A DNA stretch of 64,000 bases, taken from NCBI RefSeq assembly GCF_003258595.1, contig NZ_QHHQ01000003.1, forward strand, positions 1-64,000, given 5' to 3'. Positions 1 through 8,023 of this stretch are shown here, piece by piece. This DNA comes from Acuticoccus sediminis (lineage in GTDB: Bacteria; Pseudomonadota; Alphaproteobacteria; Rhizobiales; Amorphaceae). The translations under genes and the position numbers were made by a program. Positions within the stretch are counted from its first letter, which is position 1. Each line of letters begins with the position of its first letter. The notes beneath the pieces are model-generated. The model did not search any database. It worked only from the letters and a program-made list of their open reading frames with translations, and had not been told where the DNA came from.

Positions 1-85
1 GCGCGAACGAGGGGTCGCGCAGCGTGATCTCGGGCGGCAGCGTCTCGCGGTCGAGGACGACGATGCGGGCGGGGCGGCTGAACAT
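1..85 (-). CDS. D-2-hydroxyacid dehydrogenase family protein, N-terminus only (partial)
   Basis: Only the first 28 codons are inside the window; the gene runs off the left edge. The peptide begins MFSRPARIVVLDRETLPP and continues EITLRDPSF. This resembles the start of glycerate/D-2-hydroxyacid dehydrogenases, in which an IVFLDR-type first beta strand is followed by a segment with a conserved proline. The start at 85 is preceded by AAGGA at a spacing of 7. The identification rests on the N-terminus alone, so the substrate cannot be given. Confidence 0.5.
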   Translation of the reverse strand, partial: MFSRPARIVVLDRETLPPEITLRDPSFA

Positions 86-228
86 GGCATGGTCCTTGGC
101 GGCGCGACGGGTCAGCCATGCTAATCACTTATTTCACCGGGGCGTATAGCGTTTCGGTTTCGCTCCACGCCACGGCGTTGTCCGGGTCGGCGGCGGAATG
201 ACGGGGCCGTCGCCGAAGGCCCGGCGGG

Positions 229-257
229 ACGGCACGGCGGGGCTGCCGCCGTGCCGT
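229..257 (-). terminator. Hairpin downstream of the small secreted protein gene
   Basis: A perfect 12-bp stem (ACGGCACGGCGG / CCGCCGTGCCGT) with a 5-nt loop lies 7 bases after the stop codon of the gene ending at 264. There is no U-tract, so it is either a weak terminator or an mRNA 3'-end stabiliser. Confidence 0.45.
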
Positions 258-263
258 GGTCCG

Positions 264-533
264 TCAGTTGGACAGACCGGCGGCGCCGCGGGCGTCGCGA
301 ACCATGTCCAGGCACTTCTGGTACTCGCCCTGGATTCCGGCTTCGCCGGCTTCGGCAAGCATCGTGGCCAGCTCGTCCGACTTGTCGTCGTTGTTCTGCA
401 GGTTGCCGTCGTTCTCCGCATCGGCCTGGGTCTGGCGGATGGCGGCCTCGCAGTCGGCCTCGGTCTGCGCGAACGCGGCGGTGCTGGTGACGAGGGCGGC
501 GGCGACGGCGGCAACTTTGAAATACTGGAGCAT
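264..533 (-). CDS. Small secreted protein with signal peptide, unknown function
   Basis: This 89-residue protein starts MLQYFKVAAVAAALVTSTAA and has a clear Sec signal peptide with probable cleavage after AFA. The mature part is about 67 residues, acidic and rich in Asn, Asp and Gln. It has two cysteines (in EADCEAAI and YQKCLDM) that could form a disulphide in the periplasm. The start at 533 is preferred over an upstream in-frame ATG at 575 because AAGGTG sits just before it and the signal peptide begins there. It is transcribed in the same direction as the ABC transporter operon but 168 bases away, so probably separately. I recognise no family. Confidence 0.75.
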   Translation of the reverse strand: MLQYFKVAAVAAALVTSTAAFAQTEADCEAAIRQTQADAENDGNLQNNDDKSDELATMLAEAGEAGIQGEYQKCLDMVRDARGAAGLSN

Positions 534-701
534 GGTATGCACCTTATTTTGAGAGTGGCCGGAACAATAGATCAAAAGATTTTAAGTTCAATGACAGCGG
601 GCCATCACAATTTCTGCGGGACGCGTCCGCCGGCTCGGCAAGATCAACGCAAGTATAGGTAGCGCCTCGGACATTCGAGGCGGCGACCGGCGCGGCGTCG
701 G

Positions 702-1667
702 TCAGGGCGCGGCACCGGTCAGGGGGAAGTGGCACGCGCTCCGGTGCGCCGCCGTGGCGCCGTGGGCGGCCAGCGGCGGCTCGGTCTCGCGGCACACGTC
801 CTGCGCCCTGGGGCAGCGCGCGGCGAAGGCGCAGCCGGGGGGCGGGTCGTAGGGGTCCGGCAGGGTCGCGTCGGCCTCCTCCGGCGCCTCCAGGGCGCGG
901 CCGGGGGCAGGCGCCGAGGCGAGGAGCAGCGCGGTGTAGGGGTGCTGCGGGCGGGCATAGACCTCGCGGGCGGGCCCGATCTCGGCGAGCTTGCCGAAAT
1001 AGAGGATCGCCACCCGGTCGCTCACGGCCTCGATCACCGACAGGTCGTGGCTGATGAAGACGTAGGTCAGCGACAGCCGTGCCTTGAGGTCGGCGAGGAG
1101 CTGAAGCACCTGCGCCTGCATCGAGACGTCGAGCGCGGAGACGGGTTCGTCGAGCACCAGGAGGTCCGGCTCGGCGGCCAGCGCCCGCGCGATGCCGATG
1201 CGCTGGGCCTGTCCGCCCGAGAGCTCGTGCGGGTAGCGCTCCAGGAAGGCGGGGTCGAGGTTGACGATCTCCATCAGCTCGCCGAGCCGGGCCTCCCGCT
1301 TCGCGCCGCCGAGCCCGGCGAGCTTCGTCAGCGGGACCGAGAGCGCCTCGCGGACCCGCTTGCGCGGATTGAGGGAGGCGACCGAGTCCTGGAAGACGTA
1401 CTGCACGGCCGAGAGGCGCGCCGCATCGTCGGCGGCGCCCGCGACCTCGATGGTGCCGTCGGTCGGCGCGTCGAGGCCGACGATCATCCGCGCGAAGGTC
1501 GTCTTGCCGCAGCCCGATTCGCCGACGACGCCGAGCGTCTCGCCGCGCTCCACCGCCAGCGAAATCCCGCGCACCGCGTGCACCACCGGCCGATGGCGGC
1601 CGAGGAGGGTGCGCCCGCCGCCGAAGAGGCGCGTGACGTGGTCGATCCGGAGCATCGGGGCGGTCAT
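702..1667 (-). CDS. Peptide/nickel-type ABC transporter ATP-binding protein (DppF/OppF-like)
   Basis: This 321-residue ABC ATPase has Walker A GESGCGKTT, signature LSGGQAQRIGIARAL, Walker B LLVLDEPVSALD and the switch histidine in FISHDLSV. The C-terminus contains the oligopeptide/dipeptide extension with the cysteine pattern GCAFAARCP, typical of DppF/OppF proteins. It energises uptake of a peptide, nickel or similar substrate at the cytoplasmic face of the inner membrane. Its start overlaps the stop of the preceding fused permease-ATPase gene by 4 bases (ATGA), so the two are translationally coupled. It is the last gene of a five-gene operon beginning at 6502. The sequence does not reveal the substrate. 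Confidence 0.93.
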   Translation of the reverse strand: MTAPMLRIDHVTRLFGGGRTLLGRHRPVVHAVRGISLAVERGETLGVVGESGCGKTTFARMIVGLDAPTDGTIEVAGAADDAARLSAVQYVFQDSVASLNPRKRVREALSVPLTKLAGLGGAKREARLGELMEIVNLDPAFLERYPHELSGGQAQRIGIARALAAEPDLLVLDEPVSALDVSMQAQVLQLLADLKARLSLTYVFISHDLSVIEAVSDRVAILYFGKLAEIGPAREVYARPQHPYTALLLASAPAPGRALEAPEEADATLPDPYDPPPGCAFAARCPRAQDVCRETEPPLAAHGATAAHRSACHFPLTGAAP

Positions 1668-3580
1668 GCCGGCGTCTCCAGCGGGTGGATGCAGCGGGCG
1701 GTCCGCGCCGGCCCGATCTCGGCGAGAGGGATCGGCGCAGCGCGGCAGGCGGCGTCGGCGCGCGGGCAGCGGTCGGCGAAGGCGCAGCCTCGCGGCGGGT
1801 CCACCAGCGACGGCGGGCGGCCGGGGATCGCGCTGATCTCGCGGTCAGGCTCGCCCAGAACCGGCACGCAGGCGATGAGCCGCTCGGTGTAGGGGTGGGC
1901 GGGCGCGGCGAGGACCGCACCGGTGGGGCCGGTCTCCACCACCTCGCCGGCGTACATCACAGCGACGCGGTCGGTTACGGCGGAGACGACGCCGAAATCG
2001 TGGGTGATGAAGACGACGGCGACGGTCTGCTCGCGCCGCAGGCGGTTGATGAGGGTGAGGATCTGCGCCTGCACCGTCACGTCGAGCGCCGTCGTCGGCT
2101 CGTCCGCCACGAGGACGTCGGCAGCGTTCGCGAGGGCCATGGCGATGCCGACGCGCTGGCGCATCCCGCCCGACAGCTCGTGCGGGTAGGCGTCGAGGCG
2201 GCGGGCCGCCCCGGGAATGCGCACCAGCTCCAGCAGCTCCAGCGCGCGCTCGCGCGCCGCCCGCCGCCCGACCGGGGCGTGCGCGCGGATCGCCTCGGCG
2301 AGCTGCTGGCCGACGGTGAACTGCGGGTGCAGCGTGGAGAGCGGGTCCTGGAAGACGTACGCGACGGCGGCGCCGCGCATGGCGGTCAGCGCCTTGTCCG
2401 GCAGGTCGAAGAGGTCCCGGCCGCGGAAGTAGGCCGCGCCCTCGGTGATGACACCAGGCGGCGAGGGGACGAGGCCCATCACGGACATGCCGGTGACCGA
2501 CTTGCCGGACCCCGATTCGCCGACGATCCCGAGGCACTCCCCCTCCGCGACGTGGAGGTCGACGCCGCGGACCGCGTGGACCCGGCTCCTGCCGACGCGG
2601 AACATCGTGCGCAGGCCGACGATGTCGAGGAGTGCACCGTCGCGGGCCGGCGCAGGCGGGGCGCCGCGGTCGACGCGGGTGCGGGCGCCGGGCCGCGCGA
2701 GGGCGCCGGACTTGAGGCGCGGGTCGAGCACGTCGCGGACCCCGTCGCCCAGCAGGTTGATGCTCATGACGAGGATGAAGATCATCACACCCGGGATGAT
2801 CGCGACGTGCGGGGCGTTGAAGAGCACCGTGCGCCCGTCGCCCAGCATCGAGCCGAGGTCGGCCTGCGGCGGCTGCGCGCCGAGGCCGAGGAAGGAGAGG
2901 CCCGCCGTCTCCAGGATCATCCAGCCGACGGTGGTCGACATGGTGATGACGATGACGGGCAGGACGTTCGGCAGCACCTCGAACAGCAGAATCCCTGTTC
3001 CGCCGCGACCCGAGAGGCGCGCGGCGTCCACGAACTCGCGCCGCGACAGGCCGAGGGCGAGGCCGCGCACGTTGCGGGCGAAGAAGGGGATGTTGACGAT
3101 GGCGATGGCGTAGAGCGCATTTATCAGCCCCGGCCCGAGCGCGGCGACGATGGCGAGGGCGAGGAGGATGTAGGGGAAGGCGAGCACCATATCGATGCCG
3201 CGCATCAGGACGGCGTCGACGCGTCCGCCCACGAACCCGGCCACGAGGCCGATGGTGGAGCCGGCGAGCGCGGCGATGGCGGTCGCCGTCAGGCCGACCG
3301 CGAGGCTCACCCGTGTGCCCCAGACGAGCCGCGAGAGGATGTCCCGGCCGAGCGCGTCGGTGCCGAGGAGGAAGCCGTCGGTCAGCGGCGGCGTCAGGCG
3401 GGCGGCGGGTGCGGTGGCGTTGGGATCGGCGAGCGGCAGCCATGGGGCGAGGAGCGCCAGCGCCAGGATCAGCGCGATGACGACGAGACCGCCCGTCGCC
3501 AGAGCGTTGTTGAAGAGAAGCTGCCAGGAGGTCGGGCGGCTCGGCTGCGCAGCCGGCGCGATGGTGTCGGTCACGGCCAT
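1664..3580 (-). CDS. Fused ABC transporter permease (DppC-like) and ATPase (DppD-like)
   Basis: One 638-residue chain carries both a permease and an ATPase. Residues about 1-300 are a DppC-type permease: N-terminal cytosolic tail, TM segment near residue 25, and a BPD_transp_1 core with the [11 protein letters not shown] and EAA-like segments. After the linker [16 protein letters not shown] the chain continues without a stop into a DppD-type ATPase. That half has Walker [10 protein letters not shown], signature [15 protein letters not shown], Walker [13 protein letters not shown] and HDFGVVSAV, plus the C-terminal GCAFADRCP pattern. The start at 3580 shares one base with the stop of the upstream permease (TGATG). 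Permease-ATPase fusions of this type occur in some dipeptide/nickel transporters but are less common than separate genes. Confidence 0.92.
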   Translation of the reverse strand: MAVTDTIAPAAQPSRPTSWQLLFNNALATGGLVVIALILALALLAPWLPLADPNATAPAARLTPPLTDGFLLGTDALGRDILSRLVWGTRVSLAVGLTATAIAALAGSTIGLVAGFVGGRVDAVLMRGIDMVLAFPYILLALAIVAALGPGLINALYAIAIVNIPFFARNVRGLALGLSRREFVDAARLSGRGGTGILLFEVLPNVLPVIVITMSTTVGWMILETAGLSFLGLGAQPPQADLGSMLGDGRTVLFNAPHVAIIPGVMIFILVMSINLLGDGVRDVLDPRLKSGALARPGARTRVDRGAPPAPARDGALLDIVGLRTMFRVGRSRVHAVRGVDLHVAEGECLGIVGESGSGKSVTGMSVMGLVPSPPGVITEGAAYFRGRDLFDLPDKALTAMRGAAVAYVFQDPLSTLHPQFTVGQQLAEAIRAHAPVGRRAARERALELLELVRIPGAARRLDAYPHELSGGMRQRVGIAMALANAADVLVADEPTTALDVTVQAQILTLINRLRREQTVAVVFITHDFGVVSAVTDRVAVMYAGEVVETGPTGAVLAAPAHPYTERLIACVPVLGEPDREISAIPGRPPSLVDPPRGCAFADRCPRADAACRAAPIPLAEIGPARTARCIHPLETPA

Positions 3581-4524
3581 CAGCGCAGCCTCGGGTCGAT
3601 CGCCATCTGCATCACGTCCGCGGCGAGGTTGAAGAGGACGTACGCCGCCGCGACCACGAGGACGCCGCCCTGGACGAGGAGGATGTCGCGGGTGGAGATC
3701 GCCGTCACCAGCATGGAGCCGATGCCCGGCCACTGGAACACCGTCTCCACGTAGACCGCGCCGCCGAGCACGAAGCCGGCCTGGATGCCGATCACCGGGA
3801 TGACCGAGACCAGCGCGGCCTTGAACGCGTGCCTGGCGATGACCTTGCGCTCGGCAACGCCCTTGGCTCGCGCGGTGCGGATGAAGTCCTGGCGCAGCAC
3901 CTCCAGCATGGCCGTGCGGGTGAGGCGGGCGATCACCCCCGTCGCGACCACCGCCAGGGTGAGCGCGGGGAGGACGAGATGGTGGGCGACGTCGAGCGGC
4001 CCGCCGCCGCCGTAGATCGCCGTCATGCCGCTCGCCGGGAAGAGCCGCCAGCGCACCGCGAAGCCGAGGATGAGGAGAAGGCCGAGGAAGAAGGCCGGCA
4101 TCGAGATGCCGATGAGGACCAGCAAGGTCAGCACCTTGTCGGCGATCCCGTACTGCCGGACGGCCGAGACGACCCCGGCGAGGAGCCCGGCGATCGTCGC
4201 GACGACCAGCGCGGTTCCGGCGAGGAGCATGGTGGCGGAGAGACGCTCCAGCACCTCGTCGATGACGGGGCGGTTCAGCGAGTACGAGCGGCCGAAGTCG
4301 CCGTGCAGGATATTGCCGAGCCAGATGACGTACTGCTCCGGCAGCGAGCGGTCGAGGCCGAGCTGGGCGTTGAGCCGCTCGACGTTCTCCGGCGTCGCGT
4401 AGGAGCCGAGGATGGCGGTCGCGGGGTCGCCGGGGATCATCGCCATGATCGCGAACACGATCACGGTGAGTCCCAAGAGGACAGGGATTGCGGTGAGAAG
4501 CCGCCACACAATCGTCGAGGCCAT
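3580..4524 (-). CDS. Peptide/nickel-type ABC transporter permease (DppB-like)
   Basis: This 314-residue inner-membrane permease begins MASTIVWRLLTAIPVLLGLT, the usual first TM of DppB/OppB proteins. It continues with IPGDPA, then about six TM segments and the EAA-type loop TARAKGVAERKVIARHAFKAA that docks the ATPase. With the fused DppC-D protein it forms the membrane channel. Its start codon overlaps the stop of the short MmcQ/YjbR-like gene by one base (TGATG), and its stop overlaps the next start in the same way, so the whole block is coupled. Confidence 0.93.
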   Translation of the reverse strand: MASTIVWRLLTAIPVLLGLTVIVFAIMAMIPGDPATAILGSYATPENVERLNAQLGLDRSLPEQYVIWLGNILHGDFGRSYSLNRPVIDEVLERLSATMLLAGTALVVATIAGLLAGVVSAVRQYGIADKVLTLLVLIGISMPAFFLGLLLILGFAVRWRLFPASGMTAIYGGGGPLDVAHHLVLPALTLAVVATGVIARLTRTAMLEVLRQDFIRTARAKGVAERKVIARHAFKAALVSVIPVIGIQAGFVLGGAVYVETVFQWPGIGSMLVTAISTRDILLVQGGVLVVAAAYVLFNLAADVMQMAIDPRLR

Positions 4525-4898
4525 CAGGGCGCCTTCTCCTGAAGGGTTCGAAGCAGTCGTCCGGGAGCAACTAGGGCGGAGCTGCGGATGACGAGGGTCC
4601 TGACGTCGTCCCGGTCCGGATCGCCGCCGAGCCGGACGCCCGCGCAGTGCCGGTGTCCGGCAAAAAGCGGGGCGGGGACGCGGCCCGGATCGGCACCGAG
4701 AAGGATGTCGCGGCTCCCCTCCGGCACGTTACCCCGGACCGACGGCACGTCCACCCGGAACGACGGGCGGCCACCGAGCGCCACGAGCAGCGCGAGGGGG
4801 GTGCCGCGGACGCGGAGGGCGGGATCGTCCCGGGCCGGGCGGCGCACCGCCTCGGGGAGCGCCGCGCAGATCGCCGCGAGGCGCGCCGGCGGCGCCAA
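4524..4898 (-). CDS. MmcQ/YjbR-like small protein inserted in the peptide transporter operon
   Basis: A reading frame of about 124 residues fills the space between the binding protein and the DppB-like permease. It contains RLAAICAALPEAV, FRVRG-like LRVRGTPLALLVAL, ADPGRVPAPLFAGHRHCAGV and a C-terminal LVAPGRLL segment. These match, in order, the MmcQ/YjbR pattern (a LALPE start, a small beta core, an ADPxRF..P..GHRGWVGV-like loop and a final LVAPKRL helix). That fold resembles a double-wing DNA-binding motif, but the family has no settled function. Its stop codon shares a base with the permease start (TGATG), which supports real translation. The start is uncertain: TTG at 4898 is the best choice, since no ATG or early GTG is in frame. 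The core Trp residues seen in many relatives are missing, so it is a divergent member. Confidence 0.6.
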   Translation of the reverse strand: MAPPARLAAICAALPEAVRRPARDDPALRVRGTPLALLVALGGRPSFRVDVPSVRGNVPEGSRDILLGADPGRVPAPLFAGHRHCAGVRLGGDPDRDDVRTLVIRSSALVAPGRLLRTLQEKAP

Positions 4899-4918
4899 GG
4901 CCGGGGTCCCGTCCGCCC

Positions 4919-6502
4919 TCAGTTCTTGGCCACCTCCTGCAGCATCAGGAAGAAGGAGGGCTGCAGCTTGAAGTTCTCGACGCGCGCGCTCGTCACCGCG
5001 TTCTGCTTCCAGTTGGCGATGAAGGCCCAGGGCGCGTCGTCGTGCACGATCTGCTGCATCTCCTTGTAGAGCTCGGCGCGCTTGCCCTGGTCGGTCGCGG
5101 TGCGGGCCTCCTCCAGCAGCGTGTCGACCTCCGGGTTGGAGTAGTAGCCGGAGTTGAAGCCGCCCTTGTCCGGCATGGCGTCGGTGCGCAGGGCGAGGAA
5201 GGGGAGCGTGTCCGGGTCGTTGGTCATCCAGGCCATCTCGGCCATGTCGGCCTTGCCTTCGAGGCCCGGGTTCACCTGGCCTAGGAAGGTGTTCCACTCG
5301 TAGGTCTCGATCCTGGTGGGCATCCCGACCGCCTCGAGGTCCGCCTGGATCGCGGTGCCCATGGCGATCGGATCCAGCATGCCCGAGCCGCCCTCGGTGA
5401 CGTAGAAGGTCAGCTCCTTGCCGTCGTAACCGGCTTCCTTCAGCAGCGCCTTCGCCTTGTCCGGGTCGTAGGGATAGGGCTCGAGGCTCTCGTCGTAGGC
5501 CCAGGCGAAGGCCGGCGGGGTCGGTCCCGCGGCGACTTCGGCGGTGCCCTGCAGGATCGAATCGACGAGCGCGCCCTTGTTGATGGCGTAGTTGATCGCC
5601 TGGCGCACCTTCTTGTCCGCGAACGGGCCCTCTTTGGTGTTGAGGATCAGGAACCAGAGGTGCGGGCCGGCCTGCTCGTAGACCTTGAAGCTCGCGTCGT
5701 CCTCGAACTGGGCGAGCGCGTCGGGCGGGGTCTCGACCATGACGTCGATGCCGCCGGACAGCATCTCCGCGAGGCGGGTGTTCCCGTCGGTGATCGGACG
5801 GAAGACGATCGCCTGCAGCGGCGGCTCTCCGCCCCACCAGTCGGCGTTCTTTTCCACCACGACGCGGGAGTTGGATTGCCATTCGACGAAGTGGAACGCG
5901 CCGGTGCCGGAGGGATGGCGGCCGAAGTCCTTGCCGTATTCCTTGACGGCGGCGGGCGAGACGATGAGTCCGGTCGGGTAGGCGAGGTTCGACAGGAAGG
6001 GTGCGTATGGCTCCTTCAGGGTGAAGGTGACCGTCATCGGGTCCGTCGCCTCGACCGTGTCGACCGCGGAGAAGAAGAACGACAGCGGGAAGGGGCCGGT
6101 GTCGTGGAAGGGGTGGTCCTCGTTCAGCATCCGCTCGAAGTTGAAGACCACGGCCTCCGCGTCGAAGGGCGCTCCGTCGTGGAAGGAGACGCCCTCGCGC
6201 AGCTTGAACGTATAGGTGAGGCCGTCGTCCGACACCTCGTAGCTCTCCGCGAGCGCCGGCTCGACGTCGAGCGTGCCGTCGGCGAACCGCACCAGCCCGT
6301 CGTAGAGGTTGACGAGGATGCGGAAGTCGTTGACCGCGGTCACGGCGTGGGGGTCGAGCGACTTGGGCTCGGCCACCTGGCCGACCACCAGCACGCCGGG
6401 CGGTGTCTGCGCCGACGCCGGTCCCGACGGCAGCACGGTCGTTGCCATCACGGCAAGTGACAGGGCAATTGCGCCGGTGAGCGCGGCGAGAATGCGGGTC
6501 AT
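4919..6502 (-). CDS. Peptide/nickel-type ABC transporter substrate-binding protein
   Basis: This 527-residue periplasmic binding protein of the SBP_bac_5 (DppA/OppA) family has a Sec signal peptide (MTRILAALTGAIALSLAV, cleavage near ASAQT). It carries the family segments NLYDGLVRFADGTLDVEPALAESYEVSDDG, TYTFKLREGVSFHDG and a late ALL.EAGYDG lobe. It captures the substrate in the periplasm and delivers it to the permeases encoded downstream. The start at 6502 has the ribosome site GAAAGGA 8 bases upstream; an in-frame ATG at 6544 lacks one. It is the first gene of the operon 6502 -> 702. Confidence 0.93.
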   Translation of the reverse strand: MTRILAALTGAIALSLAVMATTVLPSGPASAQTPPGVLVVGQVAEPKSLDPHAVTAVNDFRILVNLYDGLVRFADGTLDVEPALAESYEVSDDGLTYTFKLREGVSFHDGAPFDAEAVVFNFERMLNEDHPFHDTGPFPLSFFFSAVDTVEATDPMTVTFTLKEPYAPFLSNLAYPTGLIVSPAAVKEYGKDFGRHPSGTGAFHFVEWQSNSRVVVEKNADWWGGEPPLQAIVFRPITDGNTRLAEMLSGGIDVMVETPPDALAQFEDDASFKVYEQAGPHLWFLILNTKEGPFADKKVRQAINYAINKGALVDSILQGTAEVAAGPTPPAFAWAYDESLEPYPYDPDKAKALLKEAGYDGKELTFYVTEGGSGMLDPIAMGTAIQADLEAVGMPTRIETYEWNTFLGQVNPGLEGKADMAEMAWMTNDPDTLPFLALRTDAMPDKGGFNSGYYSNPEVDTLLEEARTATDQGKRAELYKEMQQIVHDDAPWAFIANWKQNAVTSARVENFKLQPSFFLMLQEVAKN

Positions 6503-6667
6503 GCCGTCGTCCTTTCGGTGCGAACGGCGGCAACTAACCATCAATAGCTGGCAGGGACAACCTTATACCCGGTCGGAGTGTTTTGCGCTCCGGCCGGATT
6601 CATCGAACGGCATGCCATCCGCCGGCGCGGATATTCAGCCGGCTCGCCATTGCAATATCGGCGAAAT

Positions 6668-7744
6668 CTAGTCAGGCGACCAGGAATACACCGTGTCGAC
6701 GCGCTTCAGGATCGCGCTCGGGCCGAGGCGCCGCATCGCCGCGTTCCGGATCCGGTCGAGCGGGAAGGCCATGTGATAGATGCGGCCCTGCTGCTCCGAC
6801 ATCGCTGCGAGGCGCCGGGTGCGGGCCTGCCGCATCGCGCCGTAGCGCGACACCGCCTCGGGCGTCGCCCCGTGGTCGGCGACGGCGCGCTTCAGGCAGG
6901 CGGCGTCCTCCAGTGCCATCGCGGCACCCTGGGCGAGGAAGGGGAGCATCGCGTGCGCCGTGTCGCCGGCGAAGGCGACGCGGCCGGCGCCGAACACGTG
7001 GTTCGGCCGCACCGAGATCGGCCACGGCGTCCACTGGGTGACGTCGGCGATGGCGGCACCCATCTGCGTGCCGGCGATCGCCGCCGGGCCGCGGTCCTTC
7101 TCGTGGGCGACGAGCACGCAGTTGGCGTCGGCGTCGTTGAGGCCGTAGCGGACGAGGTGGTGGCCGGCGCCGAGGATGAGCTCGGTCGACTGTCCGGAGC
7201 GGCTGCCCATGCCGCGCCAGGCGATCCACCCGGTGGCGACGGGCGCGTCCCCCGTGAGGGCGTGCCGCGTGGCCGAGTTCACGCCGTCCGCGGCGACGAC
7301 GAGGCTCGCCTCCACGGCGGCGCCGTCGACGGTGCAGTGGTCGGCGGTCTGCCGGACGCTCTGGATCGGCCGGTCGTAGCGCACGACGACGCCGCGGCGC
7401 AGGCACGCGGTCAGGAGCGCCTTGTGGAGGGCGGAGCGGGAGAGCGTGAAGTACGGCGCGCCGTAGCGCTCGACCATCGCCTCGCCGTAGGGAAGGCGCA
7501 CGAGCGGCCTGTCCTGCCCCGCCGCGCGCACGACGAGCGCGTCGGGACGGGTACCGACGGACGCGACGTCCTCCTGCGCGCCGAGGACGGTGAGCGCCTT
7601 GAACGCGTTGGGGGCGATCTGGATGCCCGCGCCGGCGTTGGCGGCTTCCTCGGCGCGGCGCTCGAGCACGAGCACCTCGCCGAAGTCGGCCAGCGCCAGC
7701 GCCGCGGCGAGGCCCGCGATGCCGGCTCCGATGACGACGAACAA
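6668..7744 (-). CDS. FAD-dependent monooxygenase (salicylate hydroxylase-like)
   Basis: This class A flavin monooxygenase of about 358 residues has the dinucleotide motif VVIGAGIAGLAAALAL at the N-terminus, followed by LERRAEEANAG-like and GIQIAPNAFKAL segments. It also has the DG motif VVAADGVNSATR and the second FAD motif GRVAFAGDTAHAMLPFLAQG. Enzymes of this group hydroxylate aromatic or cyclic compounds using NAD(P)H and O2. A start at TTG 7744 puts the FAD motif at the very N-terminus and lies 2 bases after the stop of the preceding gene; a longer form from 7789 would overlap that gene. It is transcribed with the zf-CHCC and ETF-QO genes. The substrate is unknown, and UbiH-like or salicylate-like roles cannot be separated here. 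Confidence 0.85.
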   Translation of the reverse strand: MFVVIGAGIAGLAAALALADFGEVLVLERRAEEAANAGAGIQIAPNAFKALTVLGAQEDVASVGTRPDALVVRAAGQDRPLVRLPYGEAMVERYGAPYFTLSRSALHKALLTACLRRGVVVRYDRPIQSVRQTADHCTVDGAAVEASLVVAADGVNSATRHALTGDAPVATGWIAWRGMGSRSGQSTELILGAGHHLVRYGLNDADANCVLVAHEKDRGPAAIAGTQMGAAIADVTQWTPWPISVRPNHVFGAGRVAFAGDTAHAMLPFLAQGAAMALEDAACLKRAVADHGATPEAVSRYGAMRQARTRRLAAMSEQQGRIYHMAFPLDRIRNAAMRRLGPSAILKRVDTVYSWSPD

Positions 7745-7746
7745 GG

Positions 7747-8007
7747 TTAGACGCCGACCCCGCGGGCGATCTTCGCGTCGGTGATGCACTCGGACGGGTT
7801 GGCGTCATGCTCGCCGAGCGAGGGGTCGTAGGCGTAGACGGTGGAGCAGTACGGGCAGATCGCTTCCGTGTCGCCACCCATGTCGAGGAACTCGTGCGGG
7901 TGGTCGAACGGCGGCAGGGCGCCCATGCACATGAAGCGCTTGGCGCCGATCGTCACCTTCCGGACACCGATCGTGTTGTGGAAGAGCGGGGTCGCGTGAT
8001 CTGCCAT
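7747..8007 (-). CDS. Zinc-finger (zf-CHCC) domain protein
   Basis: This 86-residue protein carries the pattern FDHPHEFLDMGGDTEAICPY followed by CSTVY. That matches the short CHCC zinc-binding module found in mitochondrial NDUFS6 and in many alphaproteobacterial proteins of 60-90 residues. The likely metal ligands are the upstream Cys/His residues and the CPYC pair. It is probably a respiratory-chain-associated protein. It lies 17 bases after the ETF-QO gene start-to-stop unit and 2 bases before the monooxygenase, in one transcription unit, which fits a redox role. The exact partner is not known. Confidence 0.85.
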   Translation of the reverse strand: MADHATPLFHNTIGVRKVTIGAKRFMCMGALPPFDHPHEFLDMGGDTEAICPYCSTVYAYDPSLGEHDANPSECITDAKIARGVGV

Positions 8008-8023
8008 CGTCGTTCCTTAAGGC

